From Microterricola pindariensis (GTDB lineage: Bacteria; Actinomycetota; Actinomycetes; Actinomycetales; Microbacteriaceae): 64,000 bases of DNA. How positions within the stretch are numbered: the first letter of the stretch is position 1; the number at the start of each line of letters is the position of its first letter. The notes beneath the pieces are model-generated. The model worked only from the letters and a program-made list of their open reading frames with translations. It made no database searches and was not told the DNA's origin. The stretch is from NCBI RefSeq assembly GCF_002936985.1, contig NZ_MPZN01000001.1, positions 93,836-157,835 on the forward strand, in the 5' to 3' direction. Made by a program: the position numbers and the translations under genes. Below are positions 1 to 8,528 of the stretch, piece by piece.

Positions 1-121
1 CCGCGCTCCGCCGCCGGCGCTTCCGCTCGGACGCGGCGAGCCGTGGCCCCAGCAGCGGCCACAGCAGGAAGCCCGCCAGGAGCACCCCGGCGAGCACCAG
101 CAGCGGAGCGGGATCAGTCAA
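1..121 (-). CDS. Small membrane protein, N-terminal part (runs off the window)
   Basis: The reading frame opens with TTG at 121, inside the last codons of uvrB (8-base overlap), and stays open to the window edge, giving about 40 residues. They form one clear hydrophobic segment ([19 protein letters not shown], roughly residues 7-25) followed by a very basic stretch ([10 protein letters not shown]), as expected for a single-pass inner-membrane protein with a cytoplasmic basic flank. Tight coupling to uvrB suggests translation from the same mRNA. I do not recognise a family, and the C-terminal part is missing. The start is inferred only from the frame and the overlap. Confidence 0.5.
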   Translation of the reverse strand, partial: MTDPAPLLVLAGVLLAGFLLWPLLGPRLAASERKRRRRSA

Positions 122-2180
122 GGTGGCCGGCCTTCTCCATCTGGCGCAGCTCCCGCTTGATCTCGGACAGCTCATCGCGCAGGCGCGCGGCCAGCTCGAA
201 CTTCAGCTCGCCGGCGGCCTGCAGCATCTGCTCGTTGAGGTCGGCGATGAGCGACTCCAGCTCGTTGCCGCCGGCGGAGGCGATGCCCTCACGGCGCAGG
301 TTCGGAACCGGGGACTTCTTGCGCCCCTCGCGGCCGGCCAGCAGCTCGGCGGTGTCTGCCTCCTCGCGGGCCAGCACGTCGGTGATGTCGGCGATGCGCT
401 TGCGCAGCGGCTGCGGGTCGATGCCGTGCAGCTCGTTGTACGCGACCTGCTTCTCGCGCCGCCTGGTGGTCTCCTCGATGGCCTTCGCCATCGAGTCGGT
501 GACCCGGTCGGCATACATGTGCACCTCGCCGGAGACGTTGCGGGCGGCACGCCCGATCGTCTGGATGAGGGAGGTCGCCGAGCGCAGGAAGCCCTCCTTG
601 TCGGCGTCGAGGATCGCCACGAGCGACACCTCGGGCAGGTCGAGGCCCTCACGCAGCAGGTTGATGCCGACGAGCACGTCGTAGACGCCCTGGCGCAGCT
701 CGGTGAGCAGCTCCACCCGGCGGAGGGTGTCGACATCCGAGTGCAGGTAGCGCACCCGCACGCCGGACTCGGTGAAGAAGTCGGTGAGCTCCTCGGCCAT
801 CTTCTTGGTGAGGGTGGTGACCAGCACGCGCTCGTCCTTGGCCGCGCGGATGCGGATCTCCTCGAGCAGGTCGTCGATCTGGCCCTTGCTCGGCTTCAGC
901 ACGATGGCGGGGTCGACGAGGCCGGTCGGGCGGATGATCTGCTCCACGACGCCGTCGGCGATGGCCATCTCGTACTTGCCCGGCGTGGCGGAGAGGTAGA
1001 CGGCCTGGCCGACGCGGTTCTTGAACTCGTCGAACTTGAGCGGCCGGTTGTCCAGCGCACTCGGCAGCCGGAATCCGTGCTCGACCAGGGTGCGCTTGCG
1101 CGAGGAGTCGCCCTCGTACATGGCGCCGATCTGCGGCACGGTCACGTGGGACTCGTCGATGACGACGAGGAAGTCGTCGGGGAAGTAGTCGAGCAGGCAG
1201 TGCGGGGCCTCCCCCACCGCCCGCTGGTCAATGTGCCTGGAGTAGTTCTCGATGCCGGAGCAGAAGCCGATCTGTTCCATCATCTCCAGGTCGAAGTTGG
1301 TGCGCATGCGCAGCCGCTGCGCCTCCAGCAGCTTGCCCTCGCGCTCCAGCTGGGCCAGCCGCCACTCCAGCTCCTCGCGGATCGTGACGATGGCCTTCTG
1401 CATCACCTCGGTGCTGGCGACGTAGTGCGACCCCGGGAACACGGCGACGGAGTCGAGCTTGCGCACGACATCGCCGGTGAGCGGGTGCAGCGAGTACAGC
1501 GCCTCGATCTCGTCACCGAACATCTCGATGCGGATCGCCAGCTCCTCGTACACGGGGATGATCTCGATGGTGTCGCCGCGCACCCGGAAGTTGCCGCGGG
1601 AGAAGTCGATGTCGTTGCGCTGGTATTGCATCGAGACGAACTTGCGCACCAGGGCATCGCGGCCGATCTTCTGGCCGACCTGGAGGGCGACCATGGCGTT
1701 CATGTACTCGTCCGGCGTGCCGAGGCCGTAGATGCAGGAGACGGTGGAGACGACGATGACGTCGCGCCGGCTGAGCAGCGAGTTGGTGGTGGAGTGCCGG
1801 AGCCTCTCCACCTCGGCGTTGACCGAGCTGTCCTTCTCGATGAAGGTGTCGGTCTGCGGGACGTACGCCTCCGGCTGGTAGTAGTCGTAGTAGGAGACGA
1901 AGTACTCGACGGCGTTGTGCGGCATCAGCTCGCGGAACTCGTTGGCCAGCTGCGCCGCCAGCGTCTTGTTGTGGGCGAGCACGAGGGTGGGGCGCTGCAC
2001 CGCCTCGACCAGCCAGGCCGTCGTCGCCGACTTGCCCGTTCCGGTGGCGCCGAGGAGCACCACGTCGGTCTCGCCGGCGTTGATGCGCGCGGTCAGATCG
2101 GCGATGGCGCCGGGCTGGTCACCGCTCGGCGTGTAGTCGCTGACGACTTCGAAGGGGCGGACGGAGCGGGTGGGTTCCAT
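114..2180 (-). CDS. uvrB: UvrABC excision nuclease subunit B
   Basis: Damage-recognition helicase-like subunit of nucleotide excision repair: it receives damaged DNA from UvrA, opens the strands and recruits UvrC. Seen: P-loop GATGTGKS (residues 44-51), the aromatic beta-hairpin [16 protein letters not shown] (93-108), the DESH Walker B box near residue 340, motif [11 protein letters not shown] near residue 545, and a C-terminal UVR motif rich in charged residues (about 645-685) for UvrC contact. The length of 688 aa is normal for the family. ATG at 2180 lies 6 nt after a TAGACT hexamer, so the mRNA is probably leaderless. coaE lies upstream on the same strand, and its stop region carries this promoter. 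A small membrane-protein frame overlaps the uvrB 3' end. Confidence 0.98.
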   Translation of the reverse strand: MEPTRSVRPFEVVSDYTPSGDQPGAIADLTARINAGETDVVLLGATGTGKSATTAWLVEAVQRPTLVLAHNKTLAAQLANEFRELMPHNAVEYFVSYYDYYQPEAYVPQTDTFIEKDSSVNAEVERLRHSTTNSLLSRRDVIVVSTVSCIYGLGTPDEYMNAMVALQVGQKIGRDALVRKFVSMQYQRNDIDFSRGNFRVRGDTIEIIPVYEELAIRIEMFGDEIEALYSLHPLTGDVVRKLDSVAVFPGSHYVASTEVMQKAIVTIREELEWRLAQLEREGKLLEAQRLRMRTNFDLEMMEQIGFCSGIENYSRHIDQRAVGEAPHCLLDYFPDDFLVVIDESHVTVPQIGAMYEGDSSRKRTLVEHGFRLPSALDNRPLKFDEFKNRVGQAVYLSATPGKYEMAIADGVVEQIIRPTGLVDPAIVLKPSKGQIDDLLEEIRIRAAKDERVLVTTLTKKMAEELTDFFTESGVRVRYLHSDVDTLRRVELLTELRQGVYDVLVGINLLREGLDLPEVSLVAILDADKEGFLRSATSLIQTIGRAARNVSGEVHMYADRVTDSMAKAIEETTRRREKQVAYNELHGIDPQPLRKRIADITDVLAREEADTAELLAGREGRKKSPVPNLRREGIASAGGNELESLIADLNEQMLQAAGELKFELAARLRDELSEIKRELRQMEKAGHLD

Positions 2181-2186
2181 GCCCCA

Positions 2187-2192
2187 AGTCTA
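2187..2192 (-). promoter_or_regulatory. -10 hexamer TAGACT of uvrB (leaderless)
   Basis: TAGACT ends 6 nt before the uvrB ATG, so transcription should start at or next to the start codon. It overlaps the last codon and stop of coaE, giving uvrB its own promoter inside the coaE-uvrB unit. No convincing -35 is visible. Confidence 0.5.
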
Positions 2193-2813
2193 CGGACGCC
2201 CGCCGACACCGCGCTCTGCTTGAATCTGCAGCCAGAGGTCGTCGACCTGGCTCATGGTGTGGGCGAGGGTGCCATCGGCGTCGATCACGACGTCGGCGAC
2301 GGCGCGGCGCTCCTCGTCGCTGGCCTGCGCCTCGACCCGGGCGACGGCGTGGGCGGGGTCGAGCCCGCGCTCCTCGACCAACCGGGCGACACGGGTCTTC
2401 TTCGGCGCCTCGACGACGACGATCTTGTCGAAGCCCTCCCCGGCCCGGCCGGCCTCGACCAGCAGCGGGATGTCGTGCACGATGACGACGTCGGGGTCGG
2501 CCGCAACGGCCTCCGCCTTCATCTTCTCGCCGAGCTCGCGCACGGCCGGGTGCACGATGGCGTTGAGCGTGTCGCGGGCCGCGTCGTCGTGGAAGATGAT
2601 CGCGCCGAGCTTCTCCCTGTCCAGGCTCCCGTCGGCGCGCAGCACCTGATCACCGAAGGCCTCGCAGATGGCGGCGAGGGCCGGCGTGCCCGGCTCCACG
2701 GCCTTGCGCGCGAGCACGTCGGCATCCACCAGCACGGCGCCGTGTTGCACGAGACGGCGGGCCACCGTCGATTTGCCCGAGGCGATTCCGCCCGTCAAGC
2801 CGATGAGATACAT
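2190..2813 (-). CDS. coaE: Dephospho-CoA kinase
   Basis: Last step of coenzyme A synthesis: ATP-dependent 3'-phosphorylation of dephospho-CoA. Seen: N-terminal P-loop GGIASGKST (residues 8-16) in MYLIGLTGG context, and the VDADVLAR segment near residues 34-41 that fits the substrate-binding aspartate of the family. About 207 aa, normal length. I chose ATG at 2813 because AAGGTG sits 5 nt upstream. The same bases contain TAAGGT 6 nt before the ATG, which could instead be the -10 of a leaderless mRNA. GTG at 2819 would add two residues. The gene lies between rpsA and uvrB, the order also found in Mycobacterium tuberculosis. Confidence 0.95.
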   Translation of the reverse strand: MYLIGLTGGIASGKSTVARRLVQHGAVLVDADVLARKAVEPGTPALAAICEAFGDQVLRADGSLDREKLGAIIFHDDAARDTLNAIVHPAVRELGEKMKAEAVAADPDVVIVHDIPLLVEAGRAGEGFDKIVVVEAPKKTRVARLVEERGLDPAHAVARVEAQASDEERRAVADVVIDADGTLAHTMSQVDDLWLQIQAERGVGGRP

Positions 2814-2844
2814 ATTCACACCTTATCCGTGCCAGACTCTGCGC

Positions 2845-3453
2845 ATGCTGGAGTTGTTGACGGGGACCGCCCTGGCGGCATCCGCCGGATTGAATGCCTA
2901 CGTCCCGTTGCTGCTGATCGGGCTCGGCGCGCGGTTCACCGGGCTGGTCGAGCTGCCGGCGAACTGGGCCTGGTTGCAGAACGAGTGGGTGCTCGGCATC
3001 CTCGCGGTGCTCCTGGTGGTGGAGGTCCTCGCCGACAAGGTGCCCGGGCTGGACTCGGTCAACGACATGCTGCAGACCGTCATCCGGCCGACCTCCGGCG
3101 GGCTGGCATTCGGCTCGGGCACGACGGCGACCACGGTGGCGATCACGGACCCTGCGGCCTTCTTCAGCTCGAATCAGTGGGTCCCGATCGCCCTGGGCGC
3201 CGTCATCGCCCTCGGCGTGCACCTGGTTAAGCTGTCGGTGCGGCCGATCGCCAACGCCCTGACGGCGGGGGCGGCGGCCCCCGTGCTCAGCGCCGCGGAG
3301 GACGTGAGCAGCGTCGTGCTGTCGGTGCTGGCGATCCTCGCGCCGCTCCTCGCGCTGCTGGCGATGGCCGGCGGCGTGCTGCTGCTGTTCCGCTGGCTGA
3401 GCCGGCTCAGGCGCTCGCGTCGGGCCAGGCCGCAGCCAGCCAGCATTCGGTGA
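2845..3453 (+). CDS. DUF4126 family membrane protein
   Basis: About 202 aa, function unknown. It opens with MLELLTGTALAASAGLNAYV, the DUF4126 signature: a helix with a small-residue turn and Asn. Four or five hydrophobic helices follow (about 3-30, 48-66, 120-140 and 150-185). A glycine/threonine-rich loop (SGGLAFGSGTTATT, about 82-95) matches the conserved middle of the family, and the C-terminus is basic. It starts divergently from coaE with a 31-bp gap and converges on the methyltransferase gene, overlapping it by 47 bp at the 3' ends. ATG at 2845 is preferred over upstream in-frame starts because those would lie inside coaE. The family name is secure; the biochemical role is not known to me. 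Confidence 0.8.
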   Translation: MLELLTGTALAASAGLNAYVPLLLIGLGARFTGLVELPANWAWLQNEWVLGILAVLLVVEVLADKVPGLDSVNDMLQTVIRPTSGGLAFGSGTTATTVAITDPAAFFSSNQWVPIALGAVIALGVHLVKLSVRPIANALTAGAAAPVLSAAEDVSSVVLSVLAILAPLLALLAMAGGVLLLFRWLSRLRRSRRARPQPASIR

Positions 3454-4159
3454 CGTAGGGCAGCAGGATCGTCTCCGCACGGGTCTCCGGGTGCGCATCG
3501 AGCACGCCCTCGACGCGGGCGAGCATGGCGTTCTGCTCGGCCGGGGAGGCGACCAGGTAGTAGCTGCGGGTGGTGGCGAGGCCGAGGATGCCGGCGCGCG
3601 TCGTCCGCTGGTTCCAGCGCGTGACTTGCCGCGCCAGCACGGTCATCCCCGCGCCGAGGGCCGGCGTGAACCCGGCTGCGTGCGCGCCCTGGTGCATGGC
3701 GGCGGAGAGCGCGGCCACCCACGGCACGGTGTCGTCGCGGCTGTTCCAGATGAGGCCGAGCCGGCCGCCGGGGCGGAGCACGCGCAGCACCTCGCGCGTC
3801 GCCTGCTGCTCGTCCACCCAATGCCAGGCCTGCGCGACGGTGACGAGGTCGACGCTGGAGTCTGGCAGCGGGATGCGCTCGGCGGTTCCGACGTGGGTGC
3901 TGAGCCCCGGCATCCGTTCGGCGGCGACTCGCAGCATGTCGGCGGACGGGTCGACGGCGGTGACGCGGTCGCCGCGCTCGCGGAGCTGCGCGCTCAGCTT
4001 GCCGGTGCCTGCGCCGAGGTCGAGCACGTCGAGGGGCGTGGACGAGCCGCCGCGCAGCCAGTCGACGCAGTCCCCCGGGTAGCCCGGCCGGTGCGCGTCG
4101 TAGCCGTCCGCCCCGTGCCGGAAGGAGTCTGCGTGCTGTTGGAGGCGGCCGGACTGCAT
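3407..4159 (-). CDS. Class I SAM-dependent methyltransferase
   Basis: Motif I VLDLGAGTGK (residues 45-54), motif II acid VTAVDPSADM (about 68-77), and the post-I/IV segment VDLVTVAQAWHWVDE (about 104-118) place this in the Methyltransf_11 / UbiE-like group. The WHW signature is typical of small-molecule methyltransferases annotated as class I SAM-dependent. 250 aa. The substrate cannot be read from sequence. ATG at 4159 follows TATGCT by 6 nt, so it has its own leaderless promoter. The 3' end overlaps the convergent DUF4126 gene by 47 bp. Confidence 0.88.
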   Translation of the reverse strand: MQSGRLQQHADSFRHGADGYDAHRPGYPGDCVDWLRGGSSTPLDVLDLGAGTGKLSAQLRERGDRVTAVDPSADMLRVAAERMPGLSTHVGTAERIPLPDSSVDLVTVAQAWHWVDEQQATREVLRVLRPGGRLGLIWNSRDDTVPWVAALSAAMHQGAHAAGFTPALGAGMTVLARQVTRWNQRTTRAGILGLATTRSYYLVASPAEQNAMLARVEGVLDAHPETRAETILLPYVTECWLAAAWPDASA

Positions 4160-4165
4160 GCCCCC

Positions 4166-4171
4166 AGCATA
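4166..4171 (-). promoter_or_regulatory. -10 hexamer TATGCT of the methyltransferase gene (leaderless)
   Basis: TATGCT lies exactly 6 nt before the ATG at 4159, matching the TANNNT pattern seen before eight other first genes in this window. No -35 is obvious. Confidence 0.5.
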
Positions 4172-4200
4172 GGCAACGCGGCGCGAGTGGGGACGCGAAA

Positions 4201-4228
4201 ACGGGCCGGTCCCGAAGGACCGACCCGT
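4201..4228 (-). terminator. Rho-independent terminator of rpsA
   Basis: A 12-bp stem with one internal mismatch (4201-4212 / 4217-4228) and a 4-base loop lies 33 bp after the rpsA stop. Read on the minus strand it is followed immediately by TTTT, the classic intrinsic-terminator arrangement. Confidence 0.85.
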
Positions 4229-4261
4229 TCACTGTCTCGCTAGAGAACGCCTAGCTGGTGA

Positions 4262-5716
4262 CTAGTTGCCGCCGGAGAGCTTCTCGCGCAGAGCGGCGAG
4301 CGACTCGTCGTCGGCGAGGGTGCCACCACCGGTGGACTCGCTGGAGAAGGTCGAACCGGCCGCAGCGGCTTCGCCGGCAACGGCAGCCTCTTCGTTCGCG
4401 GTTGCAACCTGCTTCTTGTGAGCCTCCCAGCGAGCCTGGGCGGAAGCGTACTGCTGCTCCCACGCCTCGCGCTGGGTGTCGAAGCCCTCGCGCCACTCGT
4501 TGGTCTCCGGGTCGAAGCCCTCAGGGTACTTGTAGTTGCCCTGCTCGTCGTACTCGGTGAGCATGCCGTAGAGGGCCGGGTCGAACTCGGTGCCCTCGGG
4601 GTCGACACCCTCGTTGGCCTGCTTGAGGCTCAGCGAGATGCGGCGACGCTCGAGGTCGATGTCGATGACCTTGACGAAGACCTCGTCGCCGACCGAGACA
4701 ACCTGCTCGGCGAGCTCAACGTGCTTGCCGGAGAGCTCCGAGATGTGCACGAGGCCCTCGATGCCCTCTGCAACGCGAACGAACGCGCCGAAGGGAACGA
4801 GCTTGGTGACCTTGCCCGGTGCAACCTGGCCAATGGCGTGGGTGCGGGCGAAGACCTGCCACGGGTCCTCCTGCGTTGCCTTGAGCGACAGCGACACGCG
4901 CTCGCGCTCGAGGTCAACCTCGAGGATCTCGACGGTGACTTCCTGGCCAACCTCAACAACCTCAGAGGCGTGCTCGATGTGCTTCCAGCTGAGCTCCGAG
5001 ACGTGCACGAGGCCGTCGACGCCGCCGAGGTCCACGAACGCACCGAAGTTGACGATCGAGGAGACGACGCCCTTGCGGACCTGACCCTTCTGAAGGTTGT
5101 TCAGGAAGGTGGTGCGGCTCTCGGACTGCGTCTGCTCCAGCAGGGCGCGACGCGAAAGCACAACGTTGTTGCGGTTCTTGTCGAGCTCGAGGATCTTGGC
5201 CTCGATCTCCTGGCCGAGGTACGGCGTGAGGTCGCGGACACGGCGCAGCTCGATGAGCGATGCCGGGAGGAAGCCACGGAGTCCGATGTCAACGATGAGG
5301 CCACCCTTGACGACCTCGATGACCGAACCGGTGACAACGCCATCGGCGTCCTTGATCTTCTCAACGTCGCCCCACGCACGCTCGTACTGTGCGCGCTTCT
5401 TGGACAGGATGAGACGACCTTCCTTGTCCTCCTTCTGGAGAACGAGGGCCTCGACGGTGTCGCCAACGTTGACGACCTCGCTCGGGTCAACGTCGTGCTT
5501 GATGGACAGCTCACGCGAGGGAATGACGCCCTCGGTCTTGTATCCCACGTCGAGGAGAACCTCGTCGCGGTCGATCTTCACAACAGTGCCCTCGATGAGG
5601 TCACCGTCGTTGAAGAACTTCAGAGTCTTCTCGACCGCGGCGAGGAAGTCTTCAGCAGATCCGATGTCATTGATGGCGACCTGCTTGGGTGCCTTGGCGG
5701 TCGTTACGATTGTCAT
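4262..5716 (-). CDS. rpsA: 30S ribosomal protein S1
   Basis: RNA-binding protein of the small subunit that helps mRNA docking. 484 aa with four S1 OB-fold repeats, the actinobacterial number (E. coli has six). The repeats are recognised by GTVVKIDRDEVLLDVG (about 45-60), GSVIEVVKGGLIVDIG, GVVSSIVNFGAFVDLG plus VHVSELS, and GKVTKLVPFGAFVRV plus VHISELS. The C-terminal ~120 residues are acidic and low-complexity and end EKLSGGN. ATG at 5716 (MTIVTTAKAPKQ) is chosen over an upstream in-frame start because the family begins here. The codons are less GC-biased (GCA, GAC and AAC mixed) than in the neighbours, as usual for a highly expressed gene. A strong terminator follows. Confidence 0.98.
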   Translation of the reverse strand: MTIVTTAKAPKQVAINDIGSAEDFLAAVEKTLKFFNDGDLIEGTVVKIDRDEVLLDVGYKTEGVIPSRELSIKHDVDPSEVVNVGDTVEALVLQKEDKEGRLILSKKRAQYERAWGDVEKIKDADGVVTGSVIEVVKGGLIVDIGLRGFLPASLIELRRVRDLTPYLGQEIEAKILELDKNRNNVVLSRRALLEQTQSESRTTFLNNLQKGQVRKGVVSSIVNFGAFVDLGGVDGLVHVSELSWKHIEHASEVVEVGQEVTVEILEVDLERERVSLSLKATQEDPWQVFARTHAIGQVAPGKVTKLVPFGAFVRVAEGIEGLVHISELSGKHVELAEQVVSVGDEVFVKVIDIDLERRRISLSLKQANEGVDPEGTEFDPALYGMLTEYDEQGNYKYPEGFDPETNEWREGFDTQREAWEQQYASAQARWEAHKKQVATANEEAAVAGEAAAAGSTFSSESTGGGTLADDESLAALREKLSGGN

Positions 5717-5843
5717 GTAGTAGATGCTCCAGTACGGACAAGTTCGGGCCACCCGCAGGGTAGAGCTGTGTGAAATCTGCGAGGGGCATACGGATAAATC
5801 GTCACAAACGTGACGTTCTAGCTTAGCCCGTCTTCGAGGGGGG

Positions 5844-6932
5844 TTACAAGTCGAGGCTCAGGGCTCCCAGGTCGATGTCGGGCAGCTCGATTCCGGCCAG
5901 CAGCGACAGGTCCACGTCGAGGCTGCGCAGCCCGTCCAGCAGCTCGACGAGGGGCAGGTCCAGGCCGAGATCGCCGAGGAAGCCGAGCGGCTGGACCCCG
6001 TCGATGGTGTTCAGGACGCCGGATGCCGTGAGCTCGCGGCGCTCGGTCTGCAGCTGTCTCGCCCACTCGCGTTCCAGGCCGAACAGCACCGCGAACGGCA
6101 GCAGCCTCTCGTTCAGCACGAGCGCCTCCAGCCGGCCCTCCGGTGTGTCGACAGGGCGGGTCAGGGCGCCGGCGGGCGACTGCAGGAAGCGCAGCCGGTC
6201 GGCCTCGGCCAGCGCGATGTAGTCGCGCAGCCCGGCGAGGTGGTCGCGCACCGCGAAGGAGGCTGCGGAGAAGCGCCGCAGTCGGGGCGGCGGCGTGAGC
6301 ACGGCGACGGCGGCGAGCCCGAGCGCCCCGACGCCGCCCAGCAGCGCCACCGGGAGGCTCGGGGCCCAGATCAGGGTGAGCGCGTACAAGCCCAGTGCGG
6401 CGACGGCGACGCAGCGGATCAGGACGGCGGGCCAGCCGGCGTCCAGGAGGATGCCGCCTGAGGCCTTCAGCCGCGCGATCTCGGTGTCGACCACGCCGCG
6501 GACGGCGCGGCCGAGCTTCGCGTCGCGTCCGATCGCCCGGCGCGGGCGGATACGCCCGCGCTTCTGTCCGGGCTTCTGTCCGCGCGTCTGTCCGGGCTTC
6601 TGTCGGGGCGGGGCGCCGAACACGGCCACCAGCAGTGCGCGCTGCTGCGCGTCCAGCGGTGGCCCGTCCAGCAGCTCGACGCGGAGGCTGCCGCCTGCGG
6701 CATCCGGGGCCAGGAAGCGCACGTTCCCCCGCACGGCGAGGTGCACCAGCTCCGCCGCGGCGGCGCGGCGCTCGGTGCGGGTGAGAACGGCGGCCGTCAC
6801 GATGCCCTGGCCGGGCGGCGGGGCGTACTGCGCGGTACGGCCGGGGCGGCGGCGCTGGCCGGCGCGCAGCAGGAGGGCCGTGGCCGCGAGGGCGGCGAGC
6901 AGGGCGAGCGCGCCGAGGCCGAGGGCGCTCAT
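5844..6932 (-). CDS. DUF2207-like membrane protein
   Basis: 362 aa, not firmly assigned. An N-terminal transmembrane helix (residues about 3-22) is followed by RRPGRTAQYAPPPG, resembling the start of the cytoplasmic part of DUF2207 proteins. A winged-helix-like region follows (LTRTERRAAAAELVHLAVRGNVRF, about 50-73). Two further helices lie in the middle (about 170-210). A soluble C-terminal half contains FAVLFGLEREWARQL and an amphipathic, Asp/Leu-rich tail. A 12-bp tandem repeat encodes the basic linker around residues 109-124. The start overlaps the epimerase stop by 4 bp (ATGA), so it is last in the DUF885-DUF4166-epimerase unit. The role is unknown; DUF2207 is a likely but not certain relative. 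Confidence 0.6.
   Translation of the reverse strand: MSALGLGALALLAALAATALLLRAGQRRRPGRTAQYAPPPGQGIVTAAVLTRTERRAAAAELVHLAVRGNVRFLAPDAAGGSLRVELLDGPPLDAQQRALLVAVFGAPPRQKPGQTRGQKPGQKRGRIRPRRAIGRDAKLGRAVRGVVDTEIARLKASGGILLDAGWPAVLIRCVAVAALGLYALTLIWAPSLPVALLGGVGALGLAAVAVLTPPPRLRRFSAASFAVRDHLAGLRDYIALAEADRLRFLQSPAGALTRPVDTPEGRLEALVLNERLLPFAVLFGLEREWARQLQTERRELTASGVLNTIDGVQPLGFLGDLGLDLPLVELLDGLRSLDVDLSLLAGIELPDIDLGALSLDL
6561..6608 (-). repeat. 12-bp tandem repeat, four copies, inside the DUF2207-like gene
   Basis: Four consecutive 12-mers (6561, 6573, 6585, 6597) of the type CTTCTGTCCGGG on the plus strand, with one to two differences among copies. In the protein they give a repeated four-residue pattern with Gln in third place (PRQK-PGQT-RGQK-PGQK). 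The unit is a multiple of three, so copy-number changes would keep the frame. Confidence 0.9.
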
Positions 6933-7894
6933 CTCGTGGCCCTCTCGGTCAGGATGTCGCGCAGCGCCGGCTCCAGCTCGGGGTGCTCGAAGCGGTAGCC
7001 GAGCCCGGTCAGGCGCTCCGGTGCCACCCAGCGACTCTTCAGCACGAGCTCCGTCTCGGTGCGGATCGCGGCCGACCCGAGCTCCAGCATCCAGCGGGTG
7101 GTGGGCAGCCCGATCGGCATCCGCACCAGGCGGCGGAGCGTTCCCATGAGCTCGGTGTTGTCGGAGGCGCCGGGCGCCGAGACGTTGAGCACGCCGGAGA
7201 CCTCGGGCTGGGCCGCGACGAAGTCGATGATGTTGCCGACGTCCTCGATGTGCACCCAGCTGAAGCGCTGCCGGCCGGCCGTCGGCCGGTACTCGTGGAA
7301 GGTGCCCGCCGCACGCCGGCCGGCCGTGCCGAACCAGCGGCCGTCGCGCTGCGGGCCGCCGAGTCCGAAGCGGGCCAGGTTCACGAGCGGCAGCAGCGCG
7401 CTGCCGTCGCCGAGCACGATCGCCATGCGCAGGGCGACGCGGCGCGTGCCCGGCAGCTCCCGCGCGAAGAACGCGCGCTCCCAGGCGGTGGCGATGCCCA
7501 CCGAGAAGCCGGTGCCGATCTCGCCCGTGCTCTCGGTCATGGCGCGGTCGTCGGCGTGCCTGTAGATGGTGGCGGTCGAGGAGTTGACCCAGAGCGGCGG
7601 CGGGCTCTGGCAGGCGGCGATCGCGTCGGCGAGCTGCCTCGTCGTCTCCACGCGCGAGCGCAGGATCTCGGCACGGTTGGCCGCCGTGTAGCGACAGTTC
7701 ACGCTCTTGCCGGCGAGGTTGACGAGCAGGTCGGCCCCGTCGAGCAGCCGGCTGATGGCGGCGGGGTCAGTCCAGTCGGCGTCGGCGCCCCGGCGTCCGA
7801 TCGTCTGCACGCTGTGCCCGGCCGCGCGGTAGCGCTCGCCCAGGTACCGGCCGATGAACCCGGACGCCCCGGCGATCACGATCCGCTTGGTCAC
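6929..7894 (-). CDS. TIGR01777-type epimerase (NAD-dependent SDR39U1 family)
   Basis: Extended short-chain dehydrogenase fold. N-terminal GASGFIGRYLG (residues about 8-18) is the TIGR01777 Rossmann signature. DLLVNLAGKSVNCRY (about 60-74) and SSTATIYRHADD (about 106-117) follow, with the family C-terminal domain PTTRWMLELGSAA...LVLKSRWVAPERLTG, close to the DUF1731 extension. 321 aa. GTG at 7894 (VTKRIVIAGASG) shares GTGA with the stop of the DUF4166 gene. An upstream in-frame ATG at 8221 would lie deep inside that gene and gives a low-complexity translation, so I reject it. The substrate is unknown for this family. Confidence 0.85.
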   Translation of the reverse strand: MTKRIVIAGASGFIGRYLGERYRAAGHSVQTIGRRGADADWTDPAAISRLLDGADLLVNLAGKSVNCRYTAANRAEILRSRVETTRQLADAIAACQSPPPLWVNSSTATIYRHADDRAMTESTGEIGTGFSVGIATAWERAFFARELPGTRRVALRMAIVLGDGSALLPLVNLARFGLGGPQRDGRWFGTAGRRAAGTFHEYRPTAGRQRFSWVHIEDVGNIIDFVAAQPEVSGVLNVSAPGASDNTELMGTLRRLVRMPIGLPTTRWMLELGSAAIRTETELVLKSRWVAPERLTGLGYRFEHPELEPALRDILTERATR

Positions 7895-8523
7895 GGGTGC
7901 CCCTCCCCCTGGCGGATCTCGTATCGGAACGAGCCGCCGTATTCGTACAGGGTACCGAGGAGGGGCGCCGTCATCGTCAGGGCGATGACCTGCCGCTCCT
8001 CGGCGTCGTCCCAGCGTTCGATGAGCAGCACGGTGGGTGCCAGGAACCCGGGGACGCGCAGGCGCAGCCGGCCGAGGCACAGGGTGACGCGGGTGGAGCG
8101 CAGCCGGAGGGCGCCGCCGGCGACGTCCGCCGCGAACTCGGCCTCGACGAGCCCGGCGTGCCCGAGCCGGTCGATGAGGCGCCCGCGGCCGTCCAGCCCG
8201 ATCTCGTCGACCATCGCCCACTCGCCGCTGTGCAGGTGGAAGCGCCGGACGGCCCGGACGGTGTGGCGCTCACCGGGCTCGTTGCGCACCGTGAACGGCA
8301 CATCGCGCTGCCAGCCGGCCAGGAGGATGCCCTGGCGGTGCAGAACCCGGAGGACGGGCCGCAGCCAGCGGCGCGGCGTGCCGGCCGTGTCGAAGACGCC
8401 GGCGCCCCAGCCGTGCCAGCCGGGCGGGATCGCGGCGAAATAGCCGCGCAGGCGCGGATGCAGCTCCTGCATCCGCTCCCCCAGCACCGCCTCGTACGGC
8501 GAGCTCTCCCCGGCCGGCCCCAC
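7891..8523 (-). CDS. DUF4166 domain protein
   Basis: 210 aa and almost wholly a DUF4166 domain: ELHPRLRGYF (about 25-34), PVLRVLHRQGIL, a strand-rich centre with ERHTVRAVRRFHLHSGEWAMVDEI, and a C-terminal YEYGGSFRYEI. GTG at 8523 is chosen because it leaves a 5-bp gap after the DUF885 stop and keeps the residues before LHPRL; ATG at codon 22 would trim the domain. The stop overlaps the epimerase GTG. I recall DUF4166 occurring together with SDR or saccharopine-dehydrogenase-like proteins, which fits the neighbour. The molecular function is unknown. Confidence 0.78.
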   Translation of the reverse strand: MGPAGESSPYEAVLGERMQELHPRLRGYFAAIPPGWHGWGAGVFDTAGTPRRWLRPVLRVLHRQGILLAGWQRDVPFTVRNEPGERHTVRAVRRFHLHSGEWAMVDEIGLDGRGRLIDRLGHAGLVEAEFAADVAGGALRLRSTRVTLCLGRLRLRVPGFLAPTVLLIERWDDAEERQVIALTMTAPLLGTLYEYGGSFRYEIRQGEGHP

Positions 8524-8528
8524 CGGCG

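Noticed and set aside
123..3230. Plus-strand frame of over 1000 codons opposite uvrB and coaE
   Set aside because: A mirror of two certain genes, rich in Leu-Gly-Asp-Val low-complexity sequence, a normal by-product of 70% GC codon bias.
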